Part shown: positions 42,574 to 50,511 of the stretch, one piece after another
How the letters are laid out: every line of letters begins with the position of its first letter
Position numbering within the stretch: position 1 is the first letter of the stretch
The notes under the pieces: generated by a model
Told to the model about the DNA's origin: nothing
Seen by the model: the letters and a program-made list of their open reading frames with translations, nothing else
Databases searched by the model: none
Made by a program: the position numbers and the translations under genes
Assembly: GCA_963741615.1 (NCBI GenBank)
Contig: CAVUIU010000029.1
Coordinates: forward strand, 434,001 to 498,000
Source of the DNA: UBA9676 sp963741615
GTDB taxonomy: Bacteria; Actinomycetota; Actinomycetes; Streptosporangiales; Streptosporangiaceae
Direction of reading: 5' to 3'
Length of the DNA: 64,000 nucleotides

Positions 42574-42610
42574 CGTTTAGGTCGTCCCAGCCAGTAGCGT
42601 AGGGACGACC
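42570..42610 (+). promoter_or_regulatory. lsr2 promoter embedded in a 9-bp inverted repeat
   Basis: TTGACG (42570-42575, overlapping the upstream stop codon) and TAGCGT (42595-42600) are 19 bases apart. GGTCGTCCC (42580-42588) and GGGACGACC (42602-42610) form a perfect 9-bp inverted repeat around the -10. It could be an operator or the terminator hairpin of the upstream gene. The leader to lsr2 would be about 170 bases; a second, AT-rich -10 (TATATT at 42750-42755) lies close to the gene. Confidence 0.5.
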
Positions 42611-42780
42611 GGATAGGCATAAGGACTGCCCGGGTCGTGGGCCGCGAATGGCGGGCGGATGCCCTGGCGTGGCGGGGCCGTATCGGCCTCCACCCTTCCA
42701 CCACATCACCTGACCTGGGTGTCGTTGCGCTCAGTGGTCGTCGTGAGGATATATTGGCGGCAGGGGAAGGGGGGCTTGAA

Positions 42781-43119
42781 GTGGCACAGAAGGTTTCGGT
42801 CACATATGCGTGCGACTACGACCAGAAAGAGATTCCACCGGGCCAGCATCGGGTGCGCAGGTTCAGCTTCGACGGCCGTGACTACGAGATCGACCTGTGT
42901 GTCAAGCACAGCGACAAGTTCGACGACACGATCAGCCGGTATGCCCAGCGGGCGCGTAAGTCGTCGGCGCGCCCGGTGCGCATCAAGCGCAGAACGGCCG
43001 CGCACCGCCAGCACAGCGCGAGCGTCCGTGCCTGGGCGAAGAAGACGGGTATCGAGGTGAGCGACCGCGGCCGGATTCCGGCCGATGTGGTCACCCGGTA
43101 TGAGGCCGCCCACAACTGA
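42781..43119 (+). CDS. lsr2: Lsr2-type nucleoid-associated protein
   Basis: The 112-residue protein has an N-terminal dimerisation domain (MAQKVSVTYACDYDQKEI, SFDGRDYEIDLCVKHSDKF) and a C-terminal DNA-binding domain (VRAWAKKTGIEVSDRGRIPADVVTRY) with the RGR AT-hook-like core. Lsr2 coats AT-rich, often horizontally acquired DNA and silences it. GTG 42781 follows GGGGAAGGGGGG. Actinomycetes commonly have two Lsr2 paralogues; which one this is cannot be said. Confidence 0.93.
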   Translation: MAQKVSVTYACDYDQKEIPPGQHRVRRFSFDGRDYEIDLCVKHSDKFDDTISRYAQRARKSSARPVRIKRRTAAHRQHSASVRAWAKKTGIEVSDRGRIPADVVTRYEAAHN

Positions 43120-43187
43120 TACCGCTGGGCGCGCGATACCGGTGGGCGCGCGGAGATCGCCAGCCGGGCTGCCCGGCTGCCGGCTCC

Positions 43188-43949
43188 CTATGGGCTGGGC
43201 GGCGGCGGCCCTGCTGTGCTGTCGGGCGCCGTGCTGTCCTGCGCTGTGCTGTCGCGCGCCGTGCTGTCGCGCGCCGTGCTGTCCTGCGCGTGGCCGGGCA
43301 CCGGGCCCACCGCTGCCGCGAGAACCTGTGAGTTCGGCAGGTGGAGCACGCCACCAGCGGTTTCGACGCGCACGTAGCTGATCCCGATCTCGACGACGAT
43401 TCCCTCGATCTGCCCGCTGAACGCACCCGACCTGAAACTGACGGCATCGCCAACCCCGAACGGGTGGGAGAAAAGCAGGACGATGCCGGAGAACACGTTG
43501 CTGAGCGACTGCTGGGCGGCGATGCCGAGGATGATGGTGGTAACCGCGCCGCCAACCAGAAGCTGGTCGATCGGGACCTTGAGCAGCCCAAGGGTGATGA
43601 CAAGCGTGGCGACGCTCCCGATCAGCACGACGGTGTAGCGCACCACGGCCGCATGCGCCCTGCCGGTCACGGGCTGCATGAGGTCACGCGACTTGCCAGC
43701 GAAACCGATCACCGCCATGAGCGCCAGGACACAGAAGGCGGCCGCCGTGGAGAGGGCGATCACCTGGGGCACCAGCTGGCCCGACGTGTCCCAGTCGGAA
43801 AATCTCCGGCCGGCGGCTATGGAGACGACGGCCGCGGCCAGCGCGAGCACGGTGGCGATGATGGAGCGCCACGGCCGGGTGTGGGATTTCACCCTGGCTA
43901 CCTGCCCGCCCAGGTCGAGCTGGCGCTTCTCCTGCAGGTCCACCGGCAT
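43188..43949 (-). CDS. MscS-family mechanosensitive channel with C-terminal pentapeptide repeats
   Basis: The 253-residue protein has four membrane segments and the MscS pore-lining/beta-domain signature (GIAAQQSLSNVFSGIVLLFSHPF, FGVGDAV, HLPNSQVL). MscS channels open under membrane tension and protect against osmotic downshock. It is short after the beta domain, ending in five copies of DSTA(R/Q/P) and a PPPP tail. ATG 43949 is chosen because AGGAAGGAC lies just upstream. The channel is convergent with lsr2. Confidence 0.88.
   Translation of the reverse strand: MPVDLQEKRQLDLGGQVARVKSHTRPWRSIIATVLALAAAVVSIAAGRRFSDWDTSGQLVPQVIALSTAAAFCVLALMAVIGFAGKSRDLMQPVTGRAHAAVVRYTVVLIGSVATLVITLGLLKVPIDQLLVGGAVTTIILGIAAQQSLSNVFSGIVLLFSHPFGVGDAVSFRSGAFSGQIEGIVVEIGISYVRVETAGGVLHLPNSQVLAAAVGPVPGHAQDSTARDSTARDSTAQDSTAPDSTAGPPPPSP
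43216..43290 (-). repeat. 15-bp tandem repeat, five units, in the 3' end of the mscS gene
   Basis: Units start at 43216, 43231, 43246, 43261 and 43276, each close to GTGCTGTCGCGCGCC on the plus strand. They encode the DSTAx pentapeptides on the minus strand. Confidence 0.85.
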
Positions 43950-44020
43950 CGTCCTTCCTGGCGCCATCATCCCTGTCGCCCCCGTTGCCGCCGCGTCCCA
44001 CGCTACCCAGGCGCAGACAA

Positions 44021-44053
44021 GTGATCCCGGAGGCCGGCGGCCTCCGGGATCAC
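44021..44053 (-). terminator. Perfect 15-bp terminator hairpin after the acetate-type transporter gene
   Basis: GTGATCCCGGAGGCC (44021-44035) pairs without mismatch with its complement at 44039-44053 around a GGC loop. It lies 15 bases downstream of the transporter stop, and on the minus strand it is followed by TTGTCT. Confidence 0.75.
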
Positions 44054-44067
44054 GGTGGACAGACGGG

Positions 44068-44715
44068 TCAGGCCGTTGGGTTGGCCCACAGCGGCTTGCC
44101 CACCGGTAGCGTCGGCTTGCCACGCATGCCGTTGATCACGCCAGCTGCCGAGGTGTACCAGGCGACCACCGCGGTCAGCACGCCGACGTAACCGCCGATC
44201 TTGATGGTGGTGGCGTTGCCCGAGAAGAAGCCGATGAACAGGACGATCTCAGTGGCCTCCAGGGTGAGGAACACGGCGAAAATCGCGCCGTTGACCTGCG
44301 TGCTCGCCAGCAGCATGTAGGTGTTGAAGATGGCGAAGGCGAGCAGGATCCAGCCGAGATCCTTGACCGTCGCCGCCGCGTGGGCTGCCGCCACCAGTGG
44401 CGGCGCTCCGGCCGGCGCGGGCGCCACAAGCAGGGCCCACAGGCCGAGCCCGATCCAGAACCCGCCATAGGTGCCAAACGCGGTGGCGCCGAACACGTTG
44501 CGGTTCCGGAATTCCCACAAGGCGGCGATGATTTGGCCCAGGCCGCCGTAGGCGAAGGCATAACCCAGCCAGGCGTCGCCGGTGGCGCTGGTCATCCACT
44601 TCGCATTGGCCGCCGACAGCAGGAACGTCGTGAGGGCGAAGGCTGCGAGCCCGAGCGGTGCCGGGTCCGCGGCCGGTGCCATCATGATTGGTCGTTGTTC
44701 GTCGTTAACGCTCAA
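44068..44715 (-). CDS. GPR1/FUN34/YaaH-family (acetate/succinate-type) transporter
   Basis: The 215-residue protein has six membrane segments and the family motif DPAPLGLAAFALTTF near the N-terminus. Members move acetate or succinate with protons, or ammonium in yeast. The start is TTG 44715 (LSVNDEQRP): an ideal AGGAGGAG lies 5-12 bases upstream, while the in-frame ATG at 44775 has no ribosome site. A leader of up to 300 bases with alternative hairpins precedes it. Confidence 0.85.
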   Translation of the reverse strand: MSVNDEQRPIMMAPAADPAPLGLAAFALTTFLLSAANAKWMTSATGDAWLGYAFAYGGLGQIIAALWEFRNRNVFGATAFGTYGGFWIGLGLWALLVAPAPAGAPPLVAAAHAAATVKDLGWILLAFAIFNTYMLLASTQVNGAIFAVFLTLEATEIVLFIGFFSGNATTIKIGGYVGVLTAVVAWYTSAAGVINGMRGKPTLPVGKPLWANPTA

Positions 44716-45034
44716 TTGACTCCTCCTGGTGAGGGAGCGTGCCGCACAGCCGCATGCGTGCGACGGAACGGGCATATGGACTTAACGAAGGGCACAAGGG
44801 CCACGACCGGACGAGTTTGCTCGCCTGGTCCGTTGCCGGGCCAGGCAACCCCTGAGCGGGGGGAAGTTGCGTGTTCGCGGCGGGCCAAAGAGACCTTCTT
44901 CCGTCTTCACAGATGGCTCAGGAGAACCAAGCGGAAGATCTGCACTGAGCGTAACCCTGGACACGCTGGTTGGGGAGGCCCAGGTTTTCGGGATGCCCCG
45001 ATATGGGTGTGGCAGGAGGGGACAGATGTGGCGT
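44716..45034 (-). other. 319-nt leader/intergenic region upstream of the acetate-type transporter
   Basis: No gene seen. Two mutually exclusive perfect 6-bp hairpins share bases: GCCTGG/CCAGGC (about 44823-44846) and GTTGCC/GGCAAC (about 44832-44849). This is the kind of arrangement seen in regulated leaders, but no known riboswitch class was recognised. Confidence 0.4.
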
Positions 45035-46693
45035 TCAGTCCCGCGCGGGCTGGCTGCGGGCGAGCACCCGGGACAGGCCCGCCCGGGTGGCGAGGACATA
45101 GATCCGGTCTTGCGGCGCGAGCAGGCGCCGGTGGCTGGGTGACCACTCGACCCGCTCCGCGGCAGGCCGCTGGAGCCCGATCACGCGCACCTGGCCGGTC
45201 TGGTGGACATCCTCCACGGGGCGCCCCGCCAGATCAGATCCGGCGACCACCCGGATGTCGGCGATCAGCAGCACATGCCGGTCCACCGGGATGGTGCGCA
45301 GCACCTGGTGCTCGAGCATCGCGGCGGCGAACGCGGGTGCCGCGAGGTAGGGCACGCTGCGCGAGATGGTGTTGCTGACGCTGCGCTGCACGCGCTCGGC
45401 GAGATCGTCGTCGCTCAGCCGCAGCACGATCCGCGGTTCGCTGGCGAGGGCCCGGGCGTGCAGCGCGGTCTCCAGGTTCACGGTGTCGCTGTTGGTCACC
45501 GAGACGAGAGCCTGGCAGGTGTCGATTCCCGCCGCGCGCAGCGTCTCCTCCAGGTGCGTTTCGCCGATGACGACCCTCAGCCCCAGCCGGTGCGCCAGCG
45601 CGATCCCCGCCGCCCCCTCGCTCTTGTCCACGCAGACCACGCCGACCCCGAGGTCGTGCAGCTGGCCCACGATGCGGGTGCCGACGTTGCCCAGCCCGGC
45701 CACGATGACGTGCTGGCTGATGGGCCGGTCCTTGTTCCGCAGCGACCCGGTCAGCCGGGCGCTCACCACCGCGGCGGTCACCACCGGGATGAAGGCCAGC
45801 CCGGCGAAGGTCAGCAGGGACTGCGCCACCTTCTCCGGCGTGCCCAGTCCCGGATTACTCACCGCCGCGCCTGCCGCGTCGAGGAACGTCAGGTACAGGG
45901 CGTTGCCCACGGAGAAGCCGCCGGCGGTGGCGAGCAGCCCGAAACCGGCCGCCAGGACCACGAAGAGGACTCCGAAGGCGAGTCCCAGCTTGTGCCAGAA
46001 CACTGTCCGGACCACGTCGAGCAGGGCCCGGACCGGCCGCCGGCGCTGCCGGGCGAGCGGGTCCCGCGGGGCCCCGTCCGCCACCGCGAGCACGAGGTCC
46101 GCGCTGCCGGTGTCCGGGGGGAGCAGCTGGGGCGAGAGCGGGTCCCCGGTCATCGCCAGCCCGCAGATGACGTGCCGGGGATGGATGTCGCTGCTCCTCG
46201 CCACGTACAGGGTGCGGCCCGCCACCCGGACGTGGCTGGGCGCGGGCTCTCCCAACGCGGCGGCGACGAAGGACGGCGCGGACATCGAGGAACCCGACAG
46301 CACGGCGCAGTCCCGGAAGAAGGTGTGCATCCGTTCACCCAGGCTGGTGTTGAACATCGCCACCACCAGCCGCAGGTCCGGATTGAGTTCCTGCGCCCGC
46401 AGCGCGGCATGGAAGTTGCCGAGGTCGTCCTGGCGAAGGAGCGCGAGCGCGCGGGCGGACTGGACCCGGGCCACGGTGAAGGCGTCGTCGTTGAGCTCCG
46501 CCCGCTCGATGACCCGCACCCGGGGCAGGCCGGCGATCCGGGGGCCCTGGCCCTGGTCCTGGGACCGGAGCAGGACGGTCACGGATTCGCCGTAGGTGGT
46601 GGTCAGTTCCTCGATGACCCGGCAGGCGAGCGGATCCTCCCCGCAGACGATGAGATGGTCGCGGCGCGCCGCGACGCGGGGAACGGGGGACAC
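45035..46693 (-). CDS. Membrane protein with two RCK (TrkA-N) domains
   Basis: The 552-residue protein has RCK/TrkA-N 1 at about 10-130 (LIVCGEDPLACRVIEEL), a central hydrophobic region at about 230-330 with two to three membrane segments, then RCK 2 (HVIVAGLGNVGTRIVGQL) and a TrkA-C-like end. This is the layout of RCK-gated potassium channels (Castor/Pollux-like and actinobacterial homologues). The selectivity filter TVGYG is not present; the loop between the membrane segments reads FLDAAGAAVSNPGLGTPE. It may conduct another ion or only sense. Start GTG 46693. Confidence 0.75.
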   Translation of the reverse strand: MSPVPRVAARRDHLIVCGEDPLACRVIEELTTTYGESVTVLLRSQDQGQGPRIAGLPRVRVIERAELNDDAFTVARVQSARALALLRQDDLGNFHAALRAQELNPDLRLVVAMFNTSLGERMHTFFRDCAVLSGSSMSAPSFVAAALGEPAPSHVRVAGRTLYVARSSDIHPRHVICGLAMTGDPLSPQLLPPDTGSADLVLAVADGAPRDPLARQRRRPVRALLDVVRTVFWHKLGLAFGVLFVVLAAGFGLLATAGGFSVGNALYLTFLDAAGAAVSNPGLGTPEKVAQSLLTFAGLAFIPVVTAAVVSARLTGSLRNKDRPISQHVIVAGLGNVGTRIVGQLHDLGVGVVCVDKSEGAAGIALAHRLGLRVVIGETHLEETLRAAGIDTCQALVSVTNSDTVNLETALHARALASEPRIVLRLSDDDLAERVQRSVSNTISRSVPYLAAPAFAAAMLEHQVLRTIPVDRHVLLIADIRVVAGSDLAGRPVEDVHQTGQVRVIGLQRPAAERVEWSPSHRRLLAPQDRIYVLATRAGLSRVLARSQPARD

Positions 46694-46765
46694 GGCGTGA
46701 GCTTAACCACAACCGGGGGTATTCTCCGTTGTATCGGCAGGGACGGGCACGGGGGAGGTCCGGCG

Positions 46766-47251
46766 ATGTCCACTGACGACGCGATCCGTGCGTCGGACGC
46801 CGACCGCGAGCACGCGGTCGGGATCCTCCGCGACGGCTACGCCTGCGGCCGGCTGACGCTGGCTGAGTTCGACGAGCGCACGACGGCCGCGTTCGCCAGC
46901 CGTACCTGGGGTGAGCTGAGAGAACTGACACGGGATCTGCCAGCGCCCGGGCAGCGGGGATTCATCCCGCCGGTGCCGGTTGCCCCCCGGAAGGCTCCGC
47001 AGGACGGTGAACGGCTGCCAGCGCCCGCGCTGGCCGGCGGCGGCCCCAGGCTGTCGCCGGTGCTGCTGATCGCCCTGTTCTGGATCGCGCTCACCGTCAC
47101 CGCCCATGCGGCCGGTGTGCTCATACCGGTTGTGTTCCTCCTCCTCATCGCGGTGCCGTCGGCAGGCCGGTTCCGGTGCGGCGTCGGCAGCACGGGCCAT
47201 CGCCCGCCGGAACGGCCGCGGCCGCCCCAGCAGCCGGGCGGCCCGGACTGA
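46766..47251 (+). CDS. DUF1707 (SHOCT-like) membrane-anchored protein
   Basis: The 161-residue protein starts with a DUF1707 domain (IRASDADREHAVGILRDGYACG, then LAEFDERTTAAFASRTWGELRELTRDLP) followed by a Pro-rich linker, one hydrophobic hairpin (about 95-135) and a basic tail. DUF1707 proteins are frequent in actinobacteria with unknown function. GGGGGAGG precedes the ATG. Divergent from the RCK protein. Confidence 0.85.
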   Translation: MSTDDAIRASDADREHAVGILRDGYACGRLTLAEFDERTTAAFASRTWGELRELTRDLPAPGQRGFIPPVPVAPRKAPQDGERLPAPALAGGGPRLSPVLLIALFWIALTVTAHAAGVLIPVVFLLLIAVPSAGRFRCGVGSTGHRPPERPRPPQQPGGPD

Positions 47252-47262
47252 CCTTCCGGTGG

Positions 47263-48036
47263 TTAGCCGATCCGCGACAGCTGGGGTGGCAGGCGGCTGG
47301 CCGCGGGCCGGTCGAGCAGGAACAGGGTCCGCTGCCGGCCACGCGCCCCGGCCGCAGGCACCTGGACCGGGCCGACATCGGACAGGGCGAGCCGGATCGC
47401 ACCGGCCTTCTCCGCGCCCGCCGCGAGCACCCACACCTCCCGGGCGCACTGGATCGCCGGCAAGGTGAGCGTCAGCCGGGTGGGAGGCGGCTTGGGCGCA
47501 CCGCGGACCGCGACCACCGGCCGCTCGTCGTAGAGGGCGGGCAGCCCGGGAAAGAGCGACGCGACGTGGCCGTCGGGGCCGATGCCGAGCAGCAGGACAT
47601 CGAACGACGGCACCGGCCCATGATCTTCGGGCCAGGTGGCCTGCGACAGCCACCCCGCGTAACGGGCGGCGGCCGCCTCCGGGTTGTCGCCGTCCGGCCC
47701 GTCGGTGCCGGGCATGGCGTGCACCCGTGCCTGGTCCATGTCGAGGTGGCACAGCAGCGCCTGCCGCGCGCTTGTCTCGTTGCGCTCCGGGTGGCCGGCG
47801 GGCAGGAAGCGCTCGTCCCCCCACCAGATGTCCAGCCGCCGCCAGTCCACCGCGTCCCTGGCGGGCGCGGCCGCGAGTTCGGCCAGGACGGCGGTGCCGA
47901 TCCCGCCGCCGGTGAGGACCAGCGATGCGCTGCCGGCCGCCGCCTGGACGTCGACCAGCCGGGTCACCAGCCTGGCCGCGGCCGCCTTGGCGAGCAGGCC
48001 GGCGTCGTGGTGAACCAGCACCTCGGGTGTGCTCAC
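47263..48036 (-). CDS. pgl: 6-phosphogluconolactonase
   Basis: The 257-residue enzyme hydrolyses 6-phosphogluconolactone, the product of G6PDH. Motifs are LTGGGIGTAVLAEL, WWGDERFLP and GIGPDGHVASLFPG. GTG 48036 overlaps the opcA stop (GTGA). It is the last gene of the minus-strand tkt-tal-pgi-zwf-opcA-pgl operon. Confidence 0.95.
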   Translation of the reverse strand: MSTPEVLVHHDAGLLAKAAAARLVTRLVDVQAAAGSASLVLTGGGIGTAVLAELAAAPARDAVDWRRLDIWWGDERFLPAGHPERNETSARQALLCHLDMDQARVHAMPGTDGPDGDNPEAAAARYAGWLSQATWPEDHGPVPSFDVLLLGIGPDGHVASLFPGLPALYDERPVVAVRGAPKPPPTRLTLTLPAIQCAREVWVLAAGAEKAGAIRLALSDVGPVQVPAAGARGRQRTLFLLDRPAASRLPPQLSRIG

Positions 48037-48932
48037 GCCGGTTCGAGCAGGCTCAGGGACTCGCCGTAGATCTCGTCCGGGTCCAGCCGGCGCAGCTCCT
48101 CGGCGAGCAGTTCGGGTGTGTCGCGCCGGTGCAGGGCCACCCGGCGCTCGGGCTGACCGGGGCGGCGCAGCTGTGCCACCCGGCCGTCGGGCCGGGTCAC
48201 CGTGATGTCTCCCTCGCTGGCGGCGAAGCCGACCTCGGTGATTCCGGGACCCGCCGAAACCTCGCTGAGGACCGGGATATCGAGCCGTGAGGACAGCCAG
48301 GCGGCGATCAGGTCGGCGCTCGGGTTGCCCTCCTCCGCGCGCACCGTCCCGCCGTGGATCGTGCCGTGTGGCTGATCGAGGATGGCGGCGAGCAGGGACC
48401 GCCAGGGGGTCGCCCTGGTCCAGCTCAGGTCCGTGTCGCCGGGGCGGTAAGCGGCCGCGAGCCCGGCGAGGCACTGCCGTGGCGCGTCGGCGGCCGCCGC
48501 GTCGGTGATCCGGCGCTGGGCCAGGATGCCGATCGGATCGTCGGCGGGGACGGCCGGCGCGTTTCCCGGCCACCAGGTGACGACCGGCGTGTCCGGCATC
48601 AGCAGCGGTTCCACCACCGAGTCCGCGTGCTGGCCGAGCGGGCCGTACATGCGCAGCAGCAGGGTCTCGCCGGGGCTGTTCTCACCCACCCGGATCTCGG
48701 CGTCCAGCCGCGATCCGGCTACCGGCCGCCGGGTGATCACCACAAGCACCCGGCACGGATGCTCGCGGGCGGCCTCGTTGGCTGCCCGCACCGCGTCGTA
48801 CTGCACCGCTTCGTCGGTCACGATGACCAGGGTGAGGACCATCCCGCTGGCGGGACCGCCGAGATACCTGCGGGCCTGCTGGAGCGCGTTCTGGATGGCG
48901 CCGGTGCTGGTTTCGACCAGGTCGATGTTCAC
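48033..48932 (-). CDS. opcA: Glucose-6-phosphate dehydrogenase assembly protein OpcA
   Basis: The 299-residue protein is the actinobacterial and cyanobacterial redox-linked activator of G6PDH. The family pattern is seen in DTPVVTWWPGNAP, ATPWRSLLAAILDQ and EELRRLDPDEIYGESL. It directly follows zwf (34-base gap) and overlaps pgl. Confidence 0.93.
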   Translation of the reverse strand: MNIDLVETSTGAIQNALQQARRYLGGPASGMVLTLVIVTDEAVQYDAVRAANEAAREHPCRVLVVITRRPVAGSRLDAEIRVGENSPGETLLLRMYGPLGQHADSVVEPLLMPDTPVVTWWPGNAPAVPADDPIGILAQRRITDAAAADAPRQCLAGLAAAYRPGDTDLSWTRATPWRSLLAAILDQPHGTIHGGTVRAEEGNPSADLIAAWLSSRLDIPVLSEVSAGPGITEVGFAASEGDITVTRPDGRVAQLRRPGQPERRVALHRRDTPELLAEELRRLDPDEIYGESLSLLEPA

Positions 48933-48966
48933 CGCAGGTCACCTCCGGGGCGCCGGGCCGGCCCGG

Positions 48967-50511
48967 TCACAGCCGCCGCCATGACCGGCCGTCCCTGGCC
49001 ATCATCGCGTCCGCCGCTGCCGGGCCAGCCGACCCGGCCGGGTACTGGTCGGGCTTGGTGTGCTCCGCCCAGAACAGCTCGATCGGGTCGAGCACCTGCC
49101 AGGACAGCTCGACTTCGGTGTGCCGCGGGAAGAGCGGCGGGTCGCCGACGAGGACGTCGAGCAGGAGCCGCTCATAGGCCTCGGGGCTGCTCACGGTGAA
49201 CGACTCGCCGTAAGCGAAGTCCATGTTCACGTCCCTGACCTCCATCGCCGACCCCGGGACCTTGGAGCCGAAGCGGACCGTGACGCCCTCGTCCGGCTGC
49301 ACCCTGATCACCAGTGCGTTCTGCCCCAGTTCCTGGGTGTCGGTCGCCGTGAAGGGCAGGTGCGGCGCCCGCTGGAAGATCAGCGCGATCTCCGACATCC
49401 GGCGTGGCAGCCGTTTGCCGGTCCGCAGGTAAAACGGGACACCTGCCCACCGCCGGGTATCCACCCCCAGCCGCACCGCCGCATAGGTCTCGGTCCGCGA
49501 GTCCGGGGGGATGCCATCCTCCTCCAGGTAGCCGCGAACCTCCACGCCTCCCTGCCAGCCCGCGGTGTACTGGCCCCGCGCCGTCCCGGCCGCCAGGTCC
49601 GCGGGAAGCCGGATCGCCGAGAGCACCTTCTCCTTCTCCGCCCGCAGCGAATCGGCGTCGAACGATACCGGCTCCTCCATCGCGGTGAGCGCGAGCAGTT
49701 GGAGGAGGTGGTTCTGGATGACGTCGCGGGCTGCCCCGATCCCGTCGTAGTAACCCGCCCGCCCGCCGATGCCGATGTCCTCGGCCATCGTGATCTGCAC
49801 ATGGTCCACGTAACCGCGGTTCCAGATCGGTTCGTAGAGCGTGTTGGCGAAGCGCAGCGCCAGGATGTTCTGGACCGTCTCCTTGCCCAGGTAGTGGTCG
49901 ATGCGGAACACCGCGTCATGGCCGAACACCGAGTTCAGCACCTGGTTCAGCTCCTGCGCGCTGGCCAGGTCATGGCCGAAGGGCTTCTCGACCACCACCC
50001 GCCGCCAGGGCCTGCTCCCGTCCGGGCGCCGGTGTGCCGTGGACAGGCCCGAGCGCTTGAGCTGGTTGACGACGTCGGCGAAGTTTTTTGGCGGCACCGA
50101 CAGGTAGAAGGCGTAGTTGCCGCCGGTCCCGCGTTCGGCATCCAGCTTGGCCACCGTCTCAGCCAGCCGGTCGAACGCCTGGTCGTCGGCGAACTCGCCC
50201 GGCACGAACCTGACCCCCTCCGAGAGCTGCTGCCAGACGGTGTCGTTGAACGGGGTGCGCGCGTGCTCCTTCACCGCCTCGTAGGTGACCTGCGCGAAGT
50301 CTTCGTCTGCCCAGTCCCGGCGGGCGAACCCGACCAGGGAGAACCCCGGCGGCAGCAGGCCCCGGTTGGCGAGGTCGTAGACGGCGGGCATCAGCTTCTT
50401 GCGCGCGAGGTCGCCGGTGACGCCGAACATGACCAGCACACACGGACCCGCGACCCGGGGCAGGCGGCGGTCCCGGGGATCACGCAGCGGGTTGCCCACC
50501 GGCTCGCTCAT
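48967..50511 (-). CDS. zwf: Glucose-6-phosphate 1-dehydrogenase
   Basis: The 514-residue NADP-type enzyme has the nucleotide site VMFGVTGDLARKKL, the substrate/catalytic motif RIDHYLGKE and EKPFGHDLASAQ. It starts the oxidative pentose phosphate pathway. The ATG overlaps the pgi stop (ATGA). Confidence 0.97.
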   Translation of the reverse strand: MSEPVGNPLRDPRDRRLPRVAGPCVLVMFGVTGDLARKKLMPAVYDLANRGLLPPGFSLVGFARRDWADEDFAQVTYEAVKEHARTPFNDTVWQQLSEGVRFVPGEFADDQAFDRLAETVAKLDAERGTGGNYAFYLSVPPKNFADVVNQLKRSGLSTAHRRPDGSRPWRRVVVEKPFGHDLASAQELNQVLNSVFGHDAVFRIDHYLGKETVQNILALRFANTLYEPIWNRGYVDHVQITMAEDIGIGGRAGYYDGIGAARDVIQNHLLQLLALTAMEEPVSFDADSLRAEKEKVLSAIRLPADLAAGTARGQYTAGWQGGVEVRGYLEEDGIPPDSRTETYAAVRLGVDTRRWAGVPFYLRTGKRLPRRMSEIALIFQRAPHLPFTATDTQELGQNALVIRVQPDEGVTVRFGSKVPGSAMEVRDVNMDFAYGESFTVSSPEAYERLLLDVLVGDPPLFPRHTEVELSWQVLDPIELFWAEHTKPDQYPAGSAGPAAADAMMARDGRSWRRL

